A stretch of 64,000 nucleotides of DNA from Rotaria sp. Silwood1 (GCA_905250075.1 CAJNOP010000484.1:1-64000), one strand, 5' to 3'. Counted from the stretch's first letter, positions 22,914 to 37,400 are shown. The notes: generated by a model not told the origin, from the sequence alone. Made by a program: numbers and translations.

Positions 22914-23595
22914 AACTAATGTCTATTCGGAAATTAAAGATACTCGATTAAAAAATAAGTAAGTCAAGTACGATATGTCTTAGCGATTTGTTCTTTTCAG
23001 AATAGAAAGAGCACAATGGGGAAGCACTATTCTATATAAGATACAATGAAATTCAATAGTGATGAAGGTTAGAAAAATATGAACCAGTTTTAATGATCGT
23101 TCAGAAAAGTCCAATCTATAAATATTATATACTAAGATATTCGATATGCTCAAATATGATATATTTCGCATTTTAGATTGTTTTTCAATCCATATTGACT
23201 CTTGTCATTCGCTTTAGAAGGATTGATAATCTGTATGTATATATTATTCAAGAGCAATTTCACATTATTAGAATATTTCAATGAAGCACTGTAGAACTTC
23301 TTCATGCTTTCGATTATCATCAAATAATTGATAGCTGGATATTGTATACTATTGATAGGTGGCTAGCCATCATTATAATTCATATAGAAGAAGAAAAGAA
23401 TGATTCTATGGACTATGAGTTCAAGCTATTTTTTTCTAACGTTCATCACTATTGAATTTTATCGCATCATATATAGATTAGTGTTCCCCACTGTGTTCTT
23501 TCTATGCTGAAAAGGACAAATGGCTAAGACACACCGTTCTTGAGCTATTCAATTTTTAACCGAGTATCTTTAATTTCCGAATATATATTAGTTTT
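22914..23595. repeat. Long inverted repeat (foldback-like element) 1
   Basis: The left arm, about 22914-23080, is the reverse complement of the right arm, about 23425-23595, at roughly 80% identity by eye. Shared landmarks are ttcggaaattaaagatactcg, the gtgtcttagc/atgtcttagc region, cagtggggaa and attcaatagtgatgaa. A spacer of about 345 bp separates the arms. No coding frame spans it. It could be a foldback transposon or a decayed head-to-head duplication. Confidence 0.75.
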
Positions 23596-25833
23596 ACGAT
23601 AAGAAATTCAAATATCTTCAATCTATGGAGCTATTTTTTTTTTTCGCTGTGATACAGAAAAGTTCAGATTATTAACAGATTCATGCGTACATACGACATA
23701 GATATCTAGGTTTTGTTAATTATAATTAAATGAAAGCAAAATTTATTTTGGTAATCTTTTCTGCTGCTTAGTTTTATAGGTAACTTTAGATTTATACGCC
23801 GATCTGTAAATTCATAAAGTTCTTATGAAAGCGAAAACTTTGAAATCTCTACGATCTTCGATGGAGATATTTTTATTGTAGATTAAATATTTATGAAAGA
23901 TGAATAATAATTTATTTGTTATCAAATTATATTTTTACGGCAAAAAACATTGTTCAATCATATGATTTTTTAAAACTAAAATACATGTACCTTAGAATAA
24001 TGAATTTTTTTCAAGATTAATTTTTATATGTAGATTAAGTTACTCTAGACAGTCTGAAAAAATCAGGCATAAAGACTTATGTTCAGAGGGGAGATTTTGA
24101 TAGAAAAAAAATTAGTATTGACGGCATGCTATGGAAAAAAAAAAATATATTGACATTCATTTCAAGCATTTTAGTTTAAAAAGACTTTGGATTAAGATAG
24201 TACATTATAAGACTTGAATACTACAACGGATAGACAATTCCTGAGGGGATTACACAAATCTCTATTCAAAGTTTTTGTTTTACATGAATGAATTTTTTCA
24301 AAAGGATGCAATATGAAGACGTACAAATGAAAATTTTAAACAGTTATAAATTCTTCTTCAAAATTTCTCGATAATATTAAGACAAATATTTTGTTTAAAA
24401 TCTCTAGAAATCTAGTTTTACTCACTATAGAAGTGATTCGTTAGTTACTTTTTAATTAACAGTCAACTGAAAGAGCGAATATATATGTCTATGAGTAAAA
24501 AAAAAACTTGTTTAGTAAAATCAATTTTACAAACAATTAAAGTCAAATGAAAGGTGACTACGTTCCTGTTGTGTTTGAAATAATCCATATATAGATATAT
24601 ACTTTCACAATCTCAAGTGTAATGTTCAATGTTGAAACTGAAAAAGATGAACATTGTAATAGGAAATTTTTTCGAATCTCTAAAAGAAAATAAAACATAC
24701 AACAATCATCCTTCTTTATTGATCCATAAAAATCCTGCTGACAAACATAACAATGTTATACAAAGTCAAATAACATATTAAATTTTATATATGATTAATT
24801 TTTATTAATTAAAACTTGAATTACTATATGTTTTCATTTATGAGTATGTTAATTGAAATTAATTATTATAAAAAAAAGACTTGATTTTTCATTCCTATTA
24901 CTGTTATATTATATCAAATTTTCAAAATGATTAGTAAAATATTCATACTAATACAAAATAATTTTTTTATCAGTAAAAACTCATGTATTTTCAATAAAAA
25001 TTAATCAGGAAAATTTTCTATTTTATAAAAAATATTTTGAACAAAAAAAAAAATCGGTTTTTTTTTTTTGCTTTTTTATAATACATCAATATAAAATTAT
25101 AATCTACTAAATAAATGAAGTTGACTAATGTCTTTAAGAATAAAATCTATTAAATAAAACATTTAATAATCTTGTTTAATACACACATATATATATATTC
25201 TATATGAATCTATATTGATTAATTCATATAATCTGTAGTATAAACTTACTAATATTGTCAAACAACGAATATACGCATACTCTTAATAATCCAAATACAA
25301 TGAGCATTGTCATTGTTTTGATGTCTTCTTTTTTCTTCTCTCTATGGAGTGACAATATTGAATGATGACATTTACCAAGTAAATTGAAGTATTCATTCAT
25401 TTTAGTTTTTTTTTTATATTTTGCCTCATGAATATGTTGTCAGATGTCTCATGCTTCATCATTATCGATATTGAGCTTTGTCAGATAAGTACTCTGATGT
25501 TTTACAGATGAATCAATGGTTTTTTCTTTTCTTTTCTTTTTTTTTTTTGGTCTAGTGTTCATTATTAATGAAAAGCAAACTATTTGTCTCTTTTACGAAT
25601 CTCATTAGAATATCGATTTTATCGTTGGTGAGAAATAAAAGACGTTTTTTGTTGTTTTTTCTTTGAGTTTGCGTGTTACAATTCTTCAAGAAGCACACAA
25701 AAAGCATAATATGAGTAGAAAAGAGAGATGAAAAGTAGTTGATTGTGCAGACAAAGACAGTATGTGAATAATCAATGAGGTGCATGCACGCATACATATA
25801 CTGACTATAACATGAATTTATCTTCTCGCCCTC

Positions 25834-25852
25834 ACACACACACACACACACA
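25834..25852. repeat. (CA)n microsatellite
   Basis: An uninterrupted CA dinucleotide run of about 19-20 bases. The adjacent Cys/Val-rich minus-strand frame is only its translation. Confidence 0.8.
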
Positions 25853-26820
25853 TTTTTGTGTTCTGTTTGTTAGTATTGTCAACGTCAACTAATTCATTTG
25901 AATCAAAAATCAAGACAAATAGAGAACATATATTTATTCACAAGTATAGTAATAAAGAAAAGAAAACATTGCAAGTATTCATTTTAATAGATTTTATTTA
26001 TATTTTTGTTTGTTCCAAATATTTTGATAAGAAAAATAAAAATATAAAGATTTTCATATAATTATTTAATCGAAGTATAGTTGATAATGATTGAAACTTT
26101 AACACAGGATATCAACAATAAATAAACGGAAATAGATGAAAGATGTATTTAATTTTAGATATTATTAATAACCAAATGGGATATTAGAAAGTAAGTTTTT
26201 TGTTTACTGTGTCATACTCAACAAGATACCGTCTAAATAATTATGATGAATGTAATCATTTCAGTTCTCTTTCCATATTTTTGTTGATAGAAGAAAAAAA
26301 AAAGAAAAAGAAAACTTTGATTTTGATTTTAACCTAAACGAAGAAATTATATGACTTTCATACATTATTAATTTTGAAAATATGTCAAATAAAAATGTAT
26401 TTATTTAATATTGTCTGAATTCTTCTTTCTTTTTTTTTTTCAAACGAAAAAAAAAAAAGAAAATTTTGTTTTTTCTTCTATAATTATTGATATAACCCGA
26501 TTCAGAATTTATCGATGTAGAAAAGAAAGACAGAAGAAAAAAAAGACTGAGAACAGAGAAAAGAGAGAAAAGGCTTCTTTTTTTTGCTTCCTATTTCTAT
26601 TACAAAATCTTTTCGGAAAACCGAATGAAAAGAAGAATAATGACGTATATCTACTAAGACTATCGACAGACGATGCTTTTCTTTGTGTTATATATGTGTG
26701 TGTGCGTGTGCCAAAGCACACGACTCTTTTTTTTTTGATTCATATCTATAAAAAGAAAACAATATTATATGTAGTATTTCTTCTTTTTTTTTTTGACATA
26801 AATAAAGAAAATATTCTTTT

Positions 26821-27168
26821 TTTAGATTACAAAAAAAAACTCAAATGGATGATTTATATTATTGTATACGTATTATGCAAATATCTACTGAAAAATTACA
26901 ATCACCACGTTATTATGAATCTTTATATCATACGTCATTAATACGTTCGACGTTTTTACAATCACGTAAATATTTATGTGATTTTCTACATTCATTTATC
27001 AAAATATCTTCAACAACAAATACATATCTACCGACTTATATTCAAAATGATAATAGAAATAATTTTTTATCATATGAACAAAAAATGATTACTTTAAAGA
27101 AACCATCATCAAAACGTAAATCATGTCATGTTGATAATGTTAAACGATTACGAGTAAAATCACCATAA
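26821..27168 (+). CDS. IER2/IER5-like immediate-early response family protein
   Basis: The ATG at 26845 opens a 107-residue frame. Its first 50 residues follow the N-terminal signature of the IER2/IER5/IER5L family: a start Met followed by xxxxYxxRIMxIS, then KL-x-SxR, a Leu-His-Ser/Thr-Leu-rich helix (LYHTSLIRS) and xxxRKYL. In vertebrates these are short, rapidly induced nuclear proteins that act in transcription and PP2A-linked signalling. The C-terminus has two basic clusters (SKRKS and KRLRVK) that look like a bipartite nuclear localisation signal, as in the family. A splice acceptor (tttttttag, ending 26825) lies 19 nt before the ATG. AATAAA-type signals occur at about 27406-27430. The match rests on pattern recognition over a short region; an unrelated small basic protein is the alternative. 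Confidence 0.6.
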   Translation, partial: FRLQKKTQMDDLYYCIRIMQISTEKLQSPRYYESLYHTSLIRSTFLQSRKYLCDFLHSFIKISSTTNTYLPTYIQNDNRNNFLSYEQKMITLKKPSSKRKSCHVDNVKRLRVKSP

Positions 27169-28833
27169 TGTTTAAAAATATTTCAAGGATTTAAAAAAAA
27201 AAAAAAGAAAAACGAAACCGGAATGTCGAATGAATTATATGATTCCATTTATATATGTCTATTCAATTTCTTTTCTTAAAGAACAAATCTTTTATGTATT
27301 AATTCTTAATGTGTTGAGTTTATATCTAACAAATAATGATTCTTTCTTTGTTCGCAGCTGTGACAAGCTATTTGCCGGTAAAGAAAGGTTGATATGACCT
27401 ATATCCGAATAAATATAAATAAATAAATAAATAATAACTTGCGATTATGGCGTTTTTGCATATCGTGTTTCTATATTAATTAGCTGTATATTATCCTCTA
27501 AGATCCATTGCAATTAATTTCTGTTAAAATTCATTATTGTCATTTCTTTTTTTTCTTTCTATATGAGCAGCTTTATTTCATTATATATAGTAAAAACTTT
27601 TTCACAATATATATATATATTCTTTGAGAAAATACTTTGAATAAAAGATAATTATTCGTAACTAGAAGAATCGATGTCAACCATATCGACCCGAAATATA
27701 TTGTATCCTAAGGGGATGTAATAAATGTGTTTTATATATGATGAAGTATTGTGTTGTTAACCAATTTAATAGACGTTTTTCTTTTTACTATTTGACTAAT
27801 CAGAGATTTATTAATCTTCAGTTGTTAATTGAATCTTGTCAAAGTGATGTCGATATTAATAAATCGGTTTTTCTTTTTTATTTTCTCTATAGAAAATTTA
27901 CAAAAGAAAAGGAAAAATATTTTATATGTCATTGATATATAACAGATGAAAAGAAAATTCTTTTTTATTTGATCGGGTACATTTTTTTTGTTAAATTACC
28001 AAGTATGATCATATGAAATATACATTTATCTTAATCTTATTTTTAATAAAAACTTCTTATTCATTGATGACATGTAAATAGTATAGTTGAGATTCAATGA
28101 AAACTATGTTTATATAACTTGATGTTGATGAGCTATAAATACTACATAGGATGTCTTCGGTATTTTTTTCTTTTTTACTTTCAAAACCTTCATCCTGTCA
28201 ATTAATATGATGTATTTTATTTCAAAGCGGATTATATATCCGATGTTCCTACAGTAGTAATCTAAAGTAGCGAAAAGTCATCTTTTTTTTTTTTTCTTCA
28301 CACACGACAAAAAAAAACGTTACAATTATAATGCTTTTCCGAATAAATAATATGAATATCCGGTAAATGCCGGAAAAATTCTGACGCATTTAATTTAGAT
28401 CGATATATAACAACAAAAAAAAAATAAGAAATGTTTAGAATTTGACGATGCCATAGAAAATCTTATTAAATAAAATATTTTAAATTTCTAAAAATTATAA
28501 ATCGTTTATTATACAAAAGATTTTTTTTTTTCTTTATTGGAATAAATGATATCATGGAGATATATTTTGTTAGAATATAAAATTGAGAATTATTTTGATT
28601 TCATGATTAATTAAGTCACAAATAATATATATATATATATATTAAAAAAGAAATATTCTATGCTACTATAGAAAAGGACATAACACCGGATACTTTAACA
28701 AAAACAAGCATAAGACAATAATAAACACGAAGTATTGGATGGATAATGTCAACATATCACTATACAAAAAAACATGAAAAATAAAATTTCACAAGCTTAT
28801 CATTTTACATTTTGTTCGTTGACTAATAACAAG
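27169..28833. other. Intergenic stretch, 3' flanks of two convergent genes
   Basis: It contains the AATAAATAAATAAATAA run at about 27406-27432 after the IER-like gene and ATAT microsatellites. No gene was recognised. Confidence 0.5.
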
Positions 28834-31800
28834 TCAAATTCGATAAATAATAAAAATTATTAAATATAATGATAAATTATATGTTAATAATTCACCATTG
28901 TTAAATTTTTTCTCTTGAATATATATACGAGTAGCAATAATTGATAGACCTAAATAAAAATATTTCATTTTGAAGAAGAAAAAATAAAGCAAAACAAAAT
29001 ATATTTGTATATATATATACGTGTAGTTTGTCCATCTATTTCATTGTAAAGTCGTTCACTAAGTGATCCTTGATTATCTGTATCATAAGTTTCTAATGAA
29101 GCTGATATTTCTGCATCATAATCAATAATACTAATATCATCATTATATGATTCAAAATCCGGTATATATTGTATTAATGAATATTTTTTTTTCGGTTGAA
29201 GAGATGTTATTATTTGTCGTATAGGTTTTAACTTTTTTTTTAATTCATCAAGTTGATTTCGTGTCAATTCTACATTATTGGTATTTAATGTCAGCTCTGA
29301 GATAGATGGAAGTGGCCATTGAATTACACTGTTATGTATAGAAACAAAATTATGTTAAAATTTTCATACATTCATATGCAAAGAGAAATCTTATTTTTTT
29401 TTGTATAAAATTGACTATCAAGAATAATTTCTGTATCAGTTTGTTATTTATCGATTTTTGGTACAACCAAAGTGATCTTAATATATTTTACTATGTAAAC
29501 CCGATGCTATTCTTATTACGACTATTTTAAGTGACATATGTATGATGATTTTATCGACGCATACGAAAAAAACATTAACATGAATTAGGCTTTAGGGTAA
29601 ATGTGTAGGAAGAAATCACATATATTGCTGCTCTAGATAAGTTTGGACTTTGTCGTATTAAATATCTGCAGGTTTATGTCATAAATGAAGTAGAAACTAA
29701 TTTGAACATCTATATTAATCATCAATAAATGCTTTATTAGAATTTAATGAAACTTTGAGATATCTCCAGATGAACAGAGTACAACCGAAAGTCGTGAACT
29801 CAAAAACTCTACCTAATAACGGTTGGCTCCGAGTGAAATTAATAAATCCTAACTAGCGAATTCTAGTATTCCGGCAGGTTTCTACTGGAAATTTACACAT
29901 CCAGGCATCAAAATCATTGATCTAAATCTACAGAATAGATATAAATATACAAAATAAAATTTATGAGTTCCTTGCGGTTTTGTTGGTAGTCTTATTTTCA
30001 TGATAGATACAATACATGAAATGAAAATATGAACGTGACACATTAATTTACAATACCGTTCTCAATAGAGTGAAAAGAATGTTGATAGACTGACTTATTT
30101 TCAATATTAGTTTACGATTCCTCAATTCAATGTTTTATTTAGCATGAGACTAAATGAGTAGTACTCTCGCATGCTTTAGGTTCATCTTCTCGAAGCTAAT
30201 ATTTATTACATCAAGAATAATTCGTTTTCTTTTATCAGAAACAATCGATTCGTTTTTTTTTCTTCAGAGTTCGAAATAGAAAGGGTGAATAAAACATTAT
30301 TTTTGTTCTACTTATTATACACATTAAGATTATACGTGATATCAATTGCAAATGACATGTAAAAATACCCAAATATATTCATACTATTTACTGTTCTGCT
30401 TGTGCTACGCTATATGATTACTATTATCATATGTTATATGAAATAATGTCAAATCAATTTACTTACTTGGTAGTTTGTTTATCAATTCGTGTACATCGAT
30501 CTGACTTGGAAGCATAAATTGAATTGGAACAAATACCTGTAGTTAGTTTTCTTGTAAATTTTGTATCAAGATTATTCATTGATGATTGAGTTCGTTTGAG
30601 CAAGAAATGTAATGATCTATTCCATTGAAATACAAGTTCACGTCGTTCAGTCATAGTTGGTGGTAAAGAAAGTATAGGACTAAAAGATTTCATATTTTTA
30701 TTTGGACAAGCAGCTTGAAGTTCCATATATAAATATCGATTATTAGTAGCATTAACAACCATATCATATAAATAAATATGTAATTTTGCAAGATGTTCAA
30801 CAAGCTTTAAAAGAAAATAAATAGTAAATTTTTTTCATTTAATATTCACTATACATGACCTTACTTTGAGTTCAATAGCAGCTTTTTCAATTTCTTTTAT
30901 AATATCAGAATAATTTTTAGCAATTAAAGCAAATTCCATATATGGGTCATTTGTTTGATTGACACATGTCTTAATTATATATCGACAATCATTTTTACAT
31001 AAAATTTCATTGACATTATCATTATTATTGATTTGATTAAACGAAGATGATGTATGAATACATAATGGACATAATGCTTCTCTTGCATAACGTTGTATAC
31101 ATTGTTTTGAATTTGATGTAACTGTTGTTTTTAATCGTTGAATATCTGCATCAATATAAATGAGCATTGTATAAAATATTTGAATTAATGATGAAGTACT
31201 TGTCAATATATAAAGTAATTCACGTTGTTTAGGTAATGCATCCATATCAAATGCTTTATTTACAATACATTTTTGAAAATTATCATTCAATATAATTTGA
31301 TCATTATTTATAATAAAACGTCTATATAATGATATAATTAAATGATTAAATAAATTCATAGTTGATTTTGATACATCATCAACTGATGATTGACTATTAC
31401 TAAGAGTATTGAATAGAGTTGATAATGATTGATCAATATTTAAACGATATTCTTTTATACCAAATAATGTTTCAAGTGAAGATATTGTTAAACGATGTAA
31501 TTCTGTGATATATTCTTTTGACCAAGCTATTATAAATATATATTTCAAGTAAAAATTGACGACAATACTAAATTCGTTTCTTTTTCCTCTTCGAAACATC
31601 TTATTTTATAATCAATATACTTTTTATCATCAGAGTTGAGCGTATCGTTTAACTCTTTGACGACGGAATTATTTTTCAATTGAAAAGTGATTCTTCAAAC
31701 CATTTACTGAGTTCGGCTCAAAAATGGCTGCATAAAACACTTATTGTTACAGTGTATTTTAACTACATATACCTCGATTCTATCTGTTCTCTTTTCTTTG

Positions 31801-34447
31801 ATATTTTCGTTTCTATTGCTCTTCTTTGTCCTTGATTAACCTTTCTATTCAATTCTTCCTTTGTCCTTATTTTTATGTTCGTATATAAACATTGGTTTTT
31901 TCAAAGGATAAATAGAGAGAAGAAAATACATACATCTTTAACAGTGTTCGTCGCTTTTCACGAGCGCAAACTCTAACACTTATGAAAATACATCAAGAAA
32001 AATATCTGAAAAGGATCTATGTGACAGAAAGAAAAGATATACATGAGATGGTACACAGAGTAATCTATTACCTTACAATCCACAACAATTTAATGGTAAC
32101 CAGATATTTTCTTTACTCAAAAATAGGTCGTACAACGTATGTACTACTATTCCGAAAGTGTTAAAGAGTTTCATAGAACTTTTTATAGCTAAAATGATAT
32201 GTAGAAATATAATTATATTAATATCATAAACTCAATCATATCATTTTAAAAATAAATGACTCGAGTCTAATTCGTTGTTTGTAAGTAGCATGAATCGAGC
32301 CTCTGAAGCTAATATAATTTAATGCTATATATTATTTTCTAGCTTACACAACTTAGATTAGTCTAGATTGAATGCTACTACAATTAGATCAAAACATTTC
32401 AACTACAAAAATTGCCATAGAAAACTCTTTCAATAACTCGTCCAATTCTGTAAAATGTCAATATAATCAGAAAATAAATTACTTGTTAGAGCTGAAAAGT
32501 CACTGTAAGAGACTTCATACACTCTAACTAAGTGGAATAAATTTTTATAAGAGTAATAAGCTATACATCATTCGATGCTGATTCCAAATATAGAGTTAAC
32601 CTTGTTATGACCTGTATCTTCTTCAGATGCAGTCATAAGGGTTTTCCCTCTTTTATACATATAAGCTTGTGCTCTGCTTCTTTTCTCTTTTGTTAGTCAT
32701 ACACCAATGACTTTCCATTTCTTTCTTATATGTTGGCACTTTCTCATTCGTTCTTCTTTCTTTCACGTTGTCTTATGGATATTTTCCTCCTTTGTTCATT
32801 GTTTGTTATTACTCTATATATAGCGTTACGTTGTTGTGTGAAAGAGAGAGAAATATAGATAGACAGATAAAAAGTAGAGTATAGTTGGATAAAGATCTCA
32901 CAAACCTTCAATAAAAATATTTCCGTATTGAGAAAACATAATTTTAATCTTGATAATGAATGCTTTCCTGGAAAACCTATAGTTCCGCTCTCGAACATTC
33001 GCGTTAATGCTCTATGAATTTTATACGTAAACGAGCATTTTGTACTAATTTCGCTTGATTTGAAGTTGTAGAAACCTGTACAAACTCACTATATTGAGCA
33101 CATCTTTCCGTAAAAAGCACTCAACGTTAAAGAAGAATGATTTTCTGTTTTTCAAATCTCAAATAGATATAAAAGCGGAAGTTTTTTTTTCCCGAATCAA
33201 TAGAATAAAATACACAATTACAGATTATATATAATTTTCTCAAGGATGTTGTCTCATTCTATTTTCTAATCATAGTCAAAATAGGCTTGTAGTCTCTGAG
33301 TAGTGATGTTTCTTCTTTTTGTTTTCCTACTAATGCTAACAAGACGAACAAAAGCTTTTAATGCCATTAAATAACCCATAGGCTAGGGTATATATTATTC
33401 TATTTAAATCATGAAAAAGCAAAAAATTAAACTTTTAATTTTTTATTCTAATGTGTGCCGGAAGATCTACGGTGTTAGACAATGACTGTACGTTTAAAAT
33501 AAATTCTCAATCAAAAATATATAGTAATTTCTTGAAAAAAAAAATTTTGTTCAAGATTGTATAAACAATAATATTGACTTACCATCAATTTGTTGTTTTG
33601 ATTTTGAAAGTAATGTCGTTAAAGTATTTAATTCAACATCGAGTATTTTTTTAAATTCATTTGTTAGTGATGTTGCATAAGAATTAATAATTTCATGTGT
33701 ACAACATGCTGGTCCAATACCAATCTGACCACAAGCATCTTTTTGAACTAAAATTAATAGAAAGATTTTTTTTTTTGCTAATTAAAACTTGGTTGTCTTA
33801 CATTTCGATACACTTTCCTATATTCGAAAAAAAAAAGAGAGACAAAGTGTTGAAATTGTTCTGTAGAATTTCTTTTTCCTTTATTTGAGAAATCATACAA
33901 AGTTGATTAATATGAATCCTTCAAAGAATGTATTTAGATTTTACAAACGAGATTAATCATGATAATTGAATCCTTAGCTATATACATGACATCTAATTGT
34001 ACAAAAAATACATTCATTTCATTCTTCTTCTTTTTTATTCCTTGCAAAAATCTGATATATTTTATCTTTGCTGATTAATGATTAATATATTCTATAGAGA
34101 ATTTTATATTCAAAAAAATCTATTGCAATACGAAGACATTTTTTATTTATTGTGTACACAGTTATGTATATATATATATACGATGTACTCTGTTAGTTTT
34201 TATTACCAATGAAAATATTAATACGTGTAAAATAACACGTTAAGAATAAATGTAATATCTTACCTTTATATTGACTACTGGCAAGTTTTTCTGTCCATGT
34301 TATATATGATATAAGACGTTTATTTATTGTATTGCATGGATGACGTAATGCAAGATTTTCTCGATAAATACCATTGGTAACAATGATGTTTATGAAAAAA
34401 AGCAATACCATAAAAATTCTCCATATAGAATATTTAATAAACATCAT
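28834..34447 (-). CDS. Glypican (GPI-anchored proteoglycan core protein)
   Basis: Six exons on the minus strand, 34447-34264, 33747-33583, 31526-30865, 30804-30467, 29328-29021 and 28949-28834, join in phase to 1773 nt (590 residues), the usual glypican size. Residues 1 to about 25 form a signal peptide. The mature part has exactly 14 cysteines, the hallmark number of the family. They include the ACCTHE pair in exon 2, CPLC, and the CKNDCRYIIKTC cluster that matches the glypican CxxxC...GC signature. The last exon encodes a small-residue site (NNGE) and a hydrophobic C-terminus ending in stop, as expected for a GPI signal. Glypicans sit at the cell surface and tune Wnt, Hedgehog, BMP and FGF signalling. 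No Ser-Gly dipeptide occurs anywhere, so the usual heparan sulfate attachment sites are missing. The acidic pre-anchor region (residues about 470-550) is kept. Confidence 0.85.
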
Positions 34448-37400
34448 ATTTTGAAAAAAATATTATATAGTTAATATTTGATTTAATACAACTTCTATGT
34501 TAAACATTGAATGAACATTTTCTTTTTTTACCTATAAAACATGATCATAAAATAATGGCAAGAAAAAGAAAAGGAAATATAAGTTAATCATATGAATAAG
34601 TTGTTTTTTTTTTATGCAAAATTATTTTACACGCCTGCACATGCATCATTTTCTCTTTCTTATATAACGACCTTCATTCGTGCTTGTCTTTCTGTCTCTC
34701 AAGTGTTCTTTTTTTTTTTTTTTTTTTTTTTTCTATTTTTTTTTCTTCTTTCTTCATAGCTCAGTTTTGTTTGTACTGATCAGTGTAATCTTCGATTAAT
34801 TTTTCTCGTTTAAGACAAGATACAGAGGATCATTTATTAGCAATAATCTAATATGATATATTGGCACGTTTAAATGTATAATTTAACGTCACTCACTTTT
34901 ATTTCTTTATATGTAATCAAACTTAAGAATTTAATCATGATCGATTCATGATAGAAATATATCGGAAAAGGTAAAATAAAATCGTTATAAACATAATGAT
35001 TTGAAATCAGTTACGAGTAATCTATCTATAATATATGTCAAATCAAATATGCATCATCGTTCACCTTGCAGACAAGTATGTCATAGAGTGTCGATTTATA
35101 ATAATAAGTGGAGAAAAATGAGAAACGCGACTGTATTTCAGTCGTTGTTTTTTTTTGTTCTTCATCTTAATTCTTTGTTTTTCTAGACTCATCTGTTGTT
35201 GTCTATTCCACTATGCCGTTCTTTTTATAATTGTTGTGACATATATCTGTATTCGATATTGTTTATACATATAGCGTCTCTATCAAGATTGACATTATTT
35301 TTGTCAATAACCTTCTGGTGGATAAATTTTTGCAATCAAATAAATACGTATACATATATGCTATAGATACATATCTCATCATTTGCTTTCTATACATAAT
35401 TTTGTGATCTTCAAGGATATCTAGCACAGCATACATAATCGAAGAAGTACGTGAAGGACAGAATCTCTTTCTCTCTATTTGCAGTCTTTATTAACAGTAG
35501 CCAAAATAAATGTCGTATTCTAGCTGCCTGTCTAAATACAGACAAAATACCGAAGAGAATTTATCATACAGCAATATCATAGAAAATATGCATATTCATC
35601 TATCGACACATAAAAGTATTTTCATCGCATGAATTAAGGTTCCATTTGTTATTATTTCATAGATAATAATAATGATACGAATAGATACTAGAACAATAGG
35701 CCATATTTTGGTATATAGGTCTATATGATCGAACTTTTGTTTTTTTCTATTTCTATATATGATCAAATCTAAATACAATTACAAAATATAAAACTAGAAG
35801 AAAAGAACAGATAATAAACATACGATCTTATCAGCTGAAGCAAAAAAAAATAAAAATAAAAATGCGGTTTTCTTAATATTATTCAATTTAATTATGACAT
35901 CAATAGATGAATATAAAATTTTTCATTTTATATAATATCGACATTTGAAGAGATTAACAAATAAAGATCATAGTTGTCGCATAAAATTCTTCAAACATTT
36001 TTCAAGTCTATTGTAGCTTTAAAAAAAATGTTTTTTTTTTTTTTCATTGATGTTTACCTTTTCTTTTTTTTTACAAAATGTCACGAATAAAACCACCAGC
36101 ATGTGCGTGTATTTGATGACTAGAATGGGGAATAAACATGACCAGTTGCTCAACAAGAAAAAACGAAGGAGAAGAGAAGAAAAAAAAAGAAAGAAAAAAA
36201 TGCCGAGTTGCTAATCGAATCTCTTACTCAGTGGTTTGTCTTTTTTTCTCCGTTATGCTGCTTTTTCTTATTATTCTTAGTTCTTTGGATGATAATATGG
36301 ACGTGACTAGTGAAATTAGAGACAACAAGAATACATGATAAATGAGAGTTTATTTTGAAGAATAGTATTATAAGATCAAAATATTATCAACACAGATGGA
36401 ATGTGAGTATCGTCTGTCTAACAGAGAAATAGGACATAAAATAACATGTTATATTGATTACATACTTCATGACAAGAGATAATTGGCAAAAGATATAATG
36501 AAAACTCTCCCTCTACAAGTCCATAAAAAGACGTATGAAAAAAAAACAAACAAACAAATATATTGATACGGATGTTTACTAAAATACTTATGTAAATCTA
36601 CAAGATAATTACTAAGGCAGGTGATAATAATTATTATTCTATAATAATGAATCACTTAAATATGACATTTCGACATAAATAGGAAAATAATAACTTGCCA
36701 ATATGATAAAGAATATATGTATATATATACATAATATATCTAAGCCATGTTTTATTTCTGACAAACAAACATAAAATAAATACATATGGATATAGAAGAG
36801 ACTGGAATTTTTATGTTACATAAATGATAAATAAATTAATAAAATATATCTATAATAAATGACCTTCTGACATACTGATAAATCTTAAAAAACACTATCT
36901 ATCAATCACCACAAAGGAGCAAAAAAAAAAAGGTAAAAGAAAAATGACGAAAAAGTAATATGTAATTAATAACAAATAACGATGCCATTTCATGGTCAAT
37001 GTATGATGTATAAACAAGAAAAAATAAAATAAAATAAAGAAAATGAAAGCTATTCTAGAAGAATTAAGAATACCTTCAAGCACAATGTCTATTACATATT
37101 GACATTGATTTTGAATAGAAAATTGATGATGTATGGGATTTCGATGAAATGTTGTGATGTGTATAATTGATAATCAATAAAGCAGAAAAATTATTAAAAT
37201 GAACGAAACATATCTTCACTATCGATTACTTTGATAAATAATATTAAACATTCCTATACTACACTTTTATTGATATCAATAGATAATCTATAGTTATTGT
37301 TTATTCAATATTTCTGATAATATTCATAAAGTAGTATTTACAGTTAAGAAAAACATTATCATATCCACGAATGAGAGAAATCATCTTTCTACAATCTTGA

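Larger units (their letters stand above)
21585..26820. other. Long non-coding interval
   Basis: No gene was recognised in about 5 kb. It contains the long inverted repeat at 22914-23595, a CA microsatellite at about 25834-25852 and many A/T runs. A 90-residue minus-strand frame at 22111-22383 was seen but not recognised. Confidence 0.5.

Noticed and set aside
25552..25851. 99-residue minus-strand frame
   Set aside because: Starts in the CA microsatellite; no recognisable domain.
26411..26941. 176-residue frame overlapping the IER-like gene
   Set aside because: Composed of Phe/Lys homopolymer translations and a different frame across the IER-like exon.
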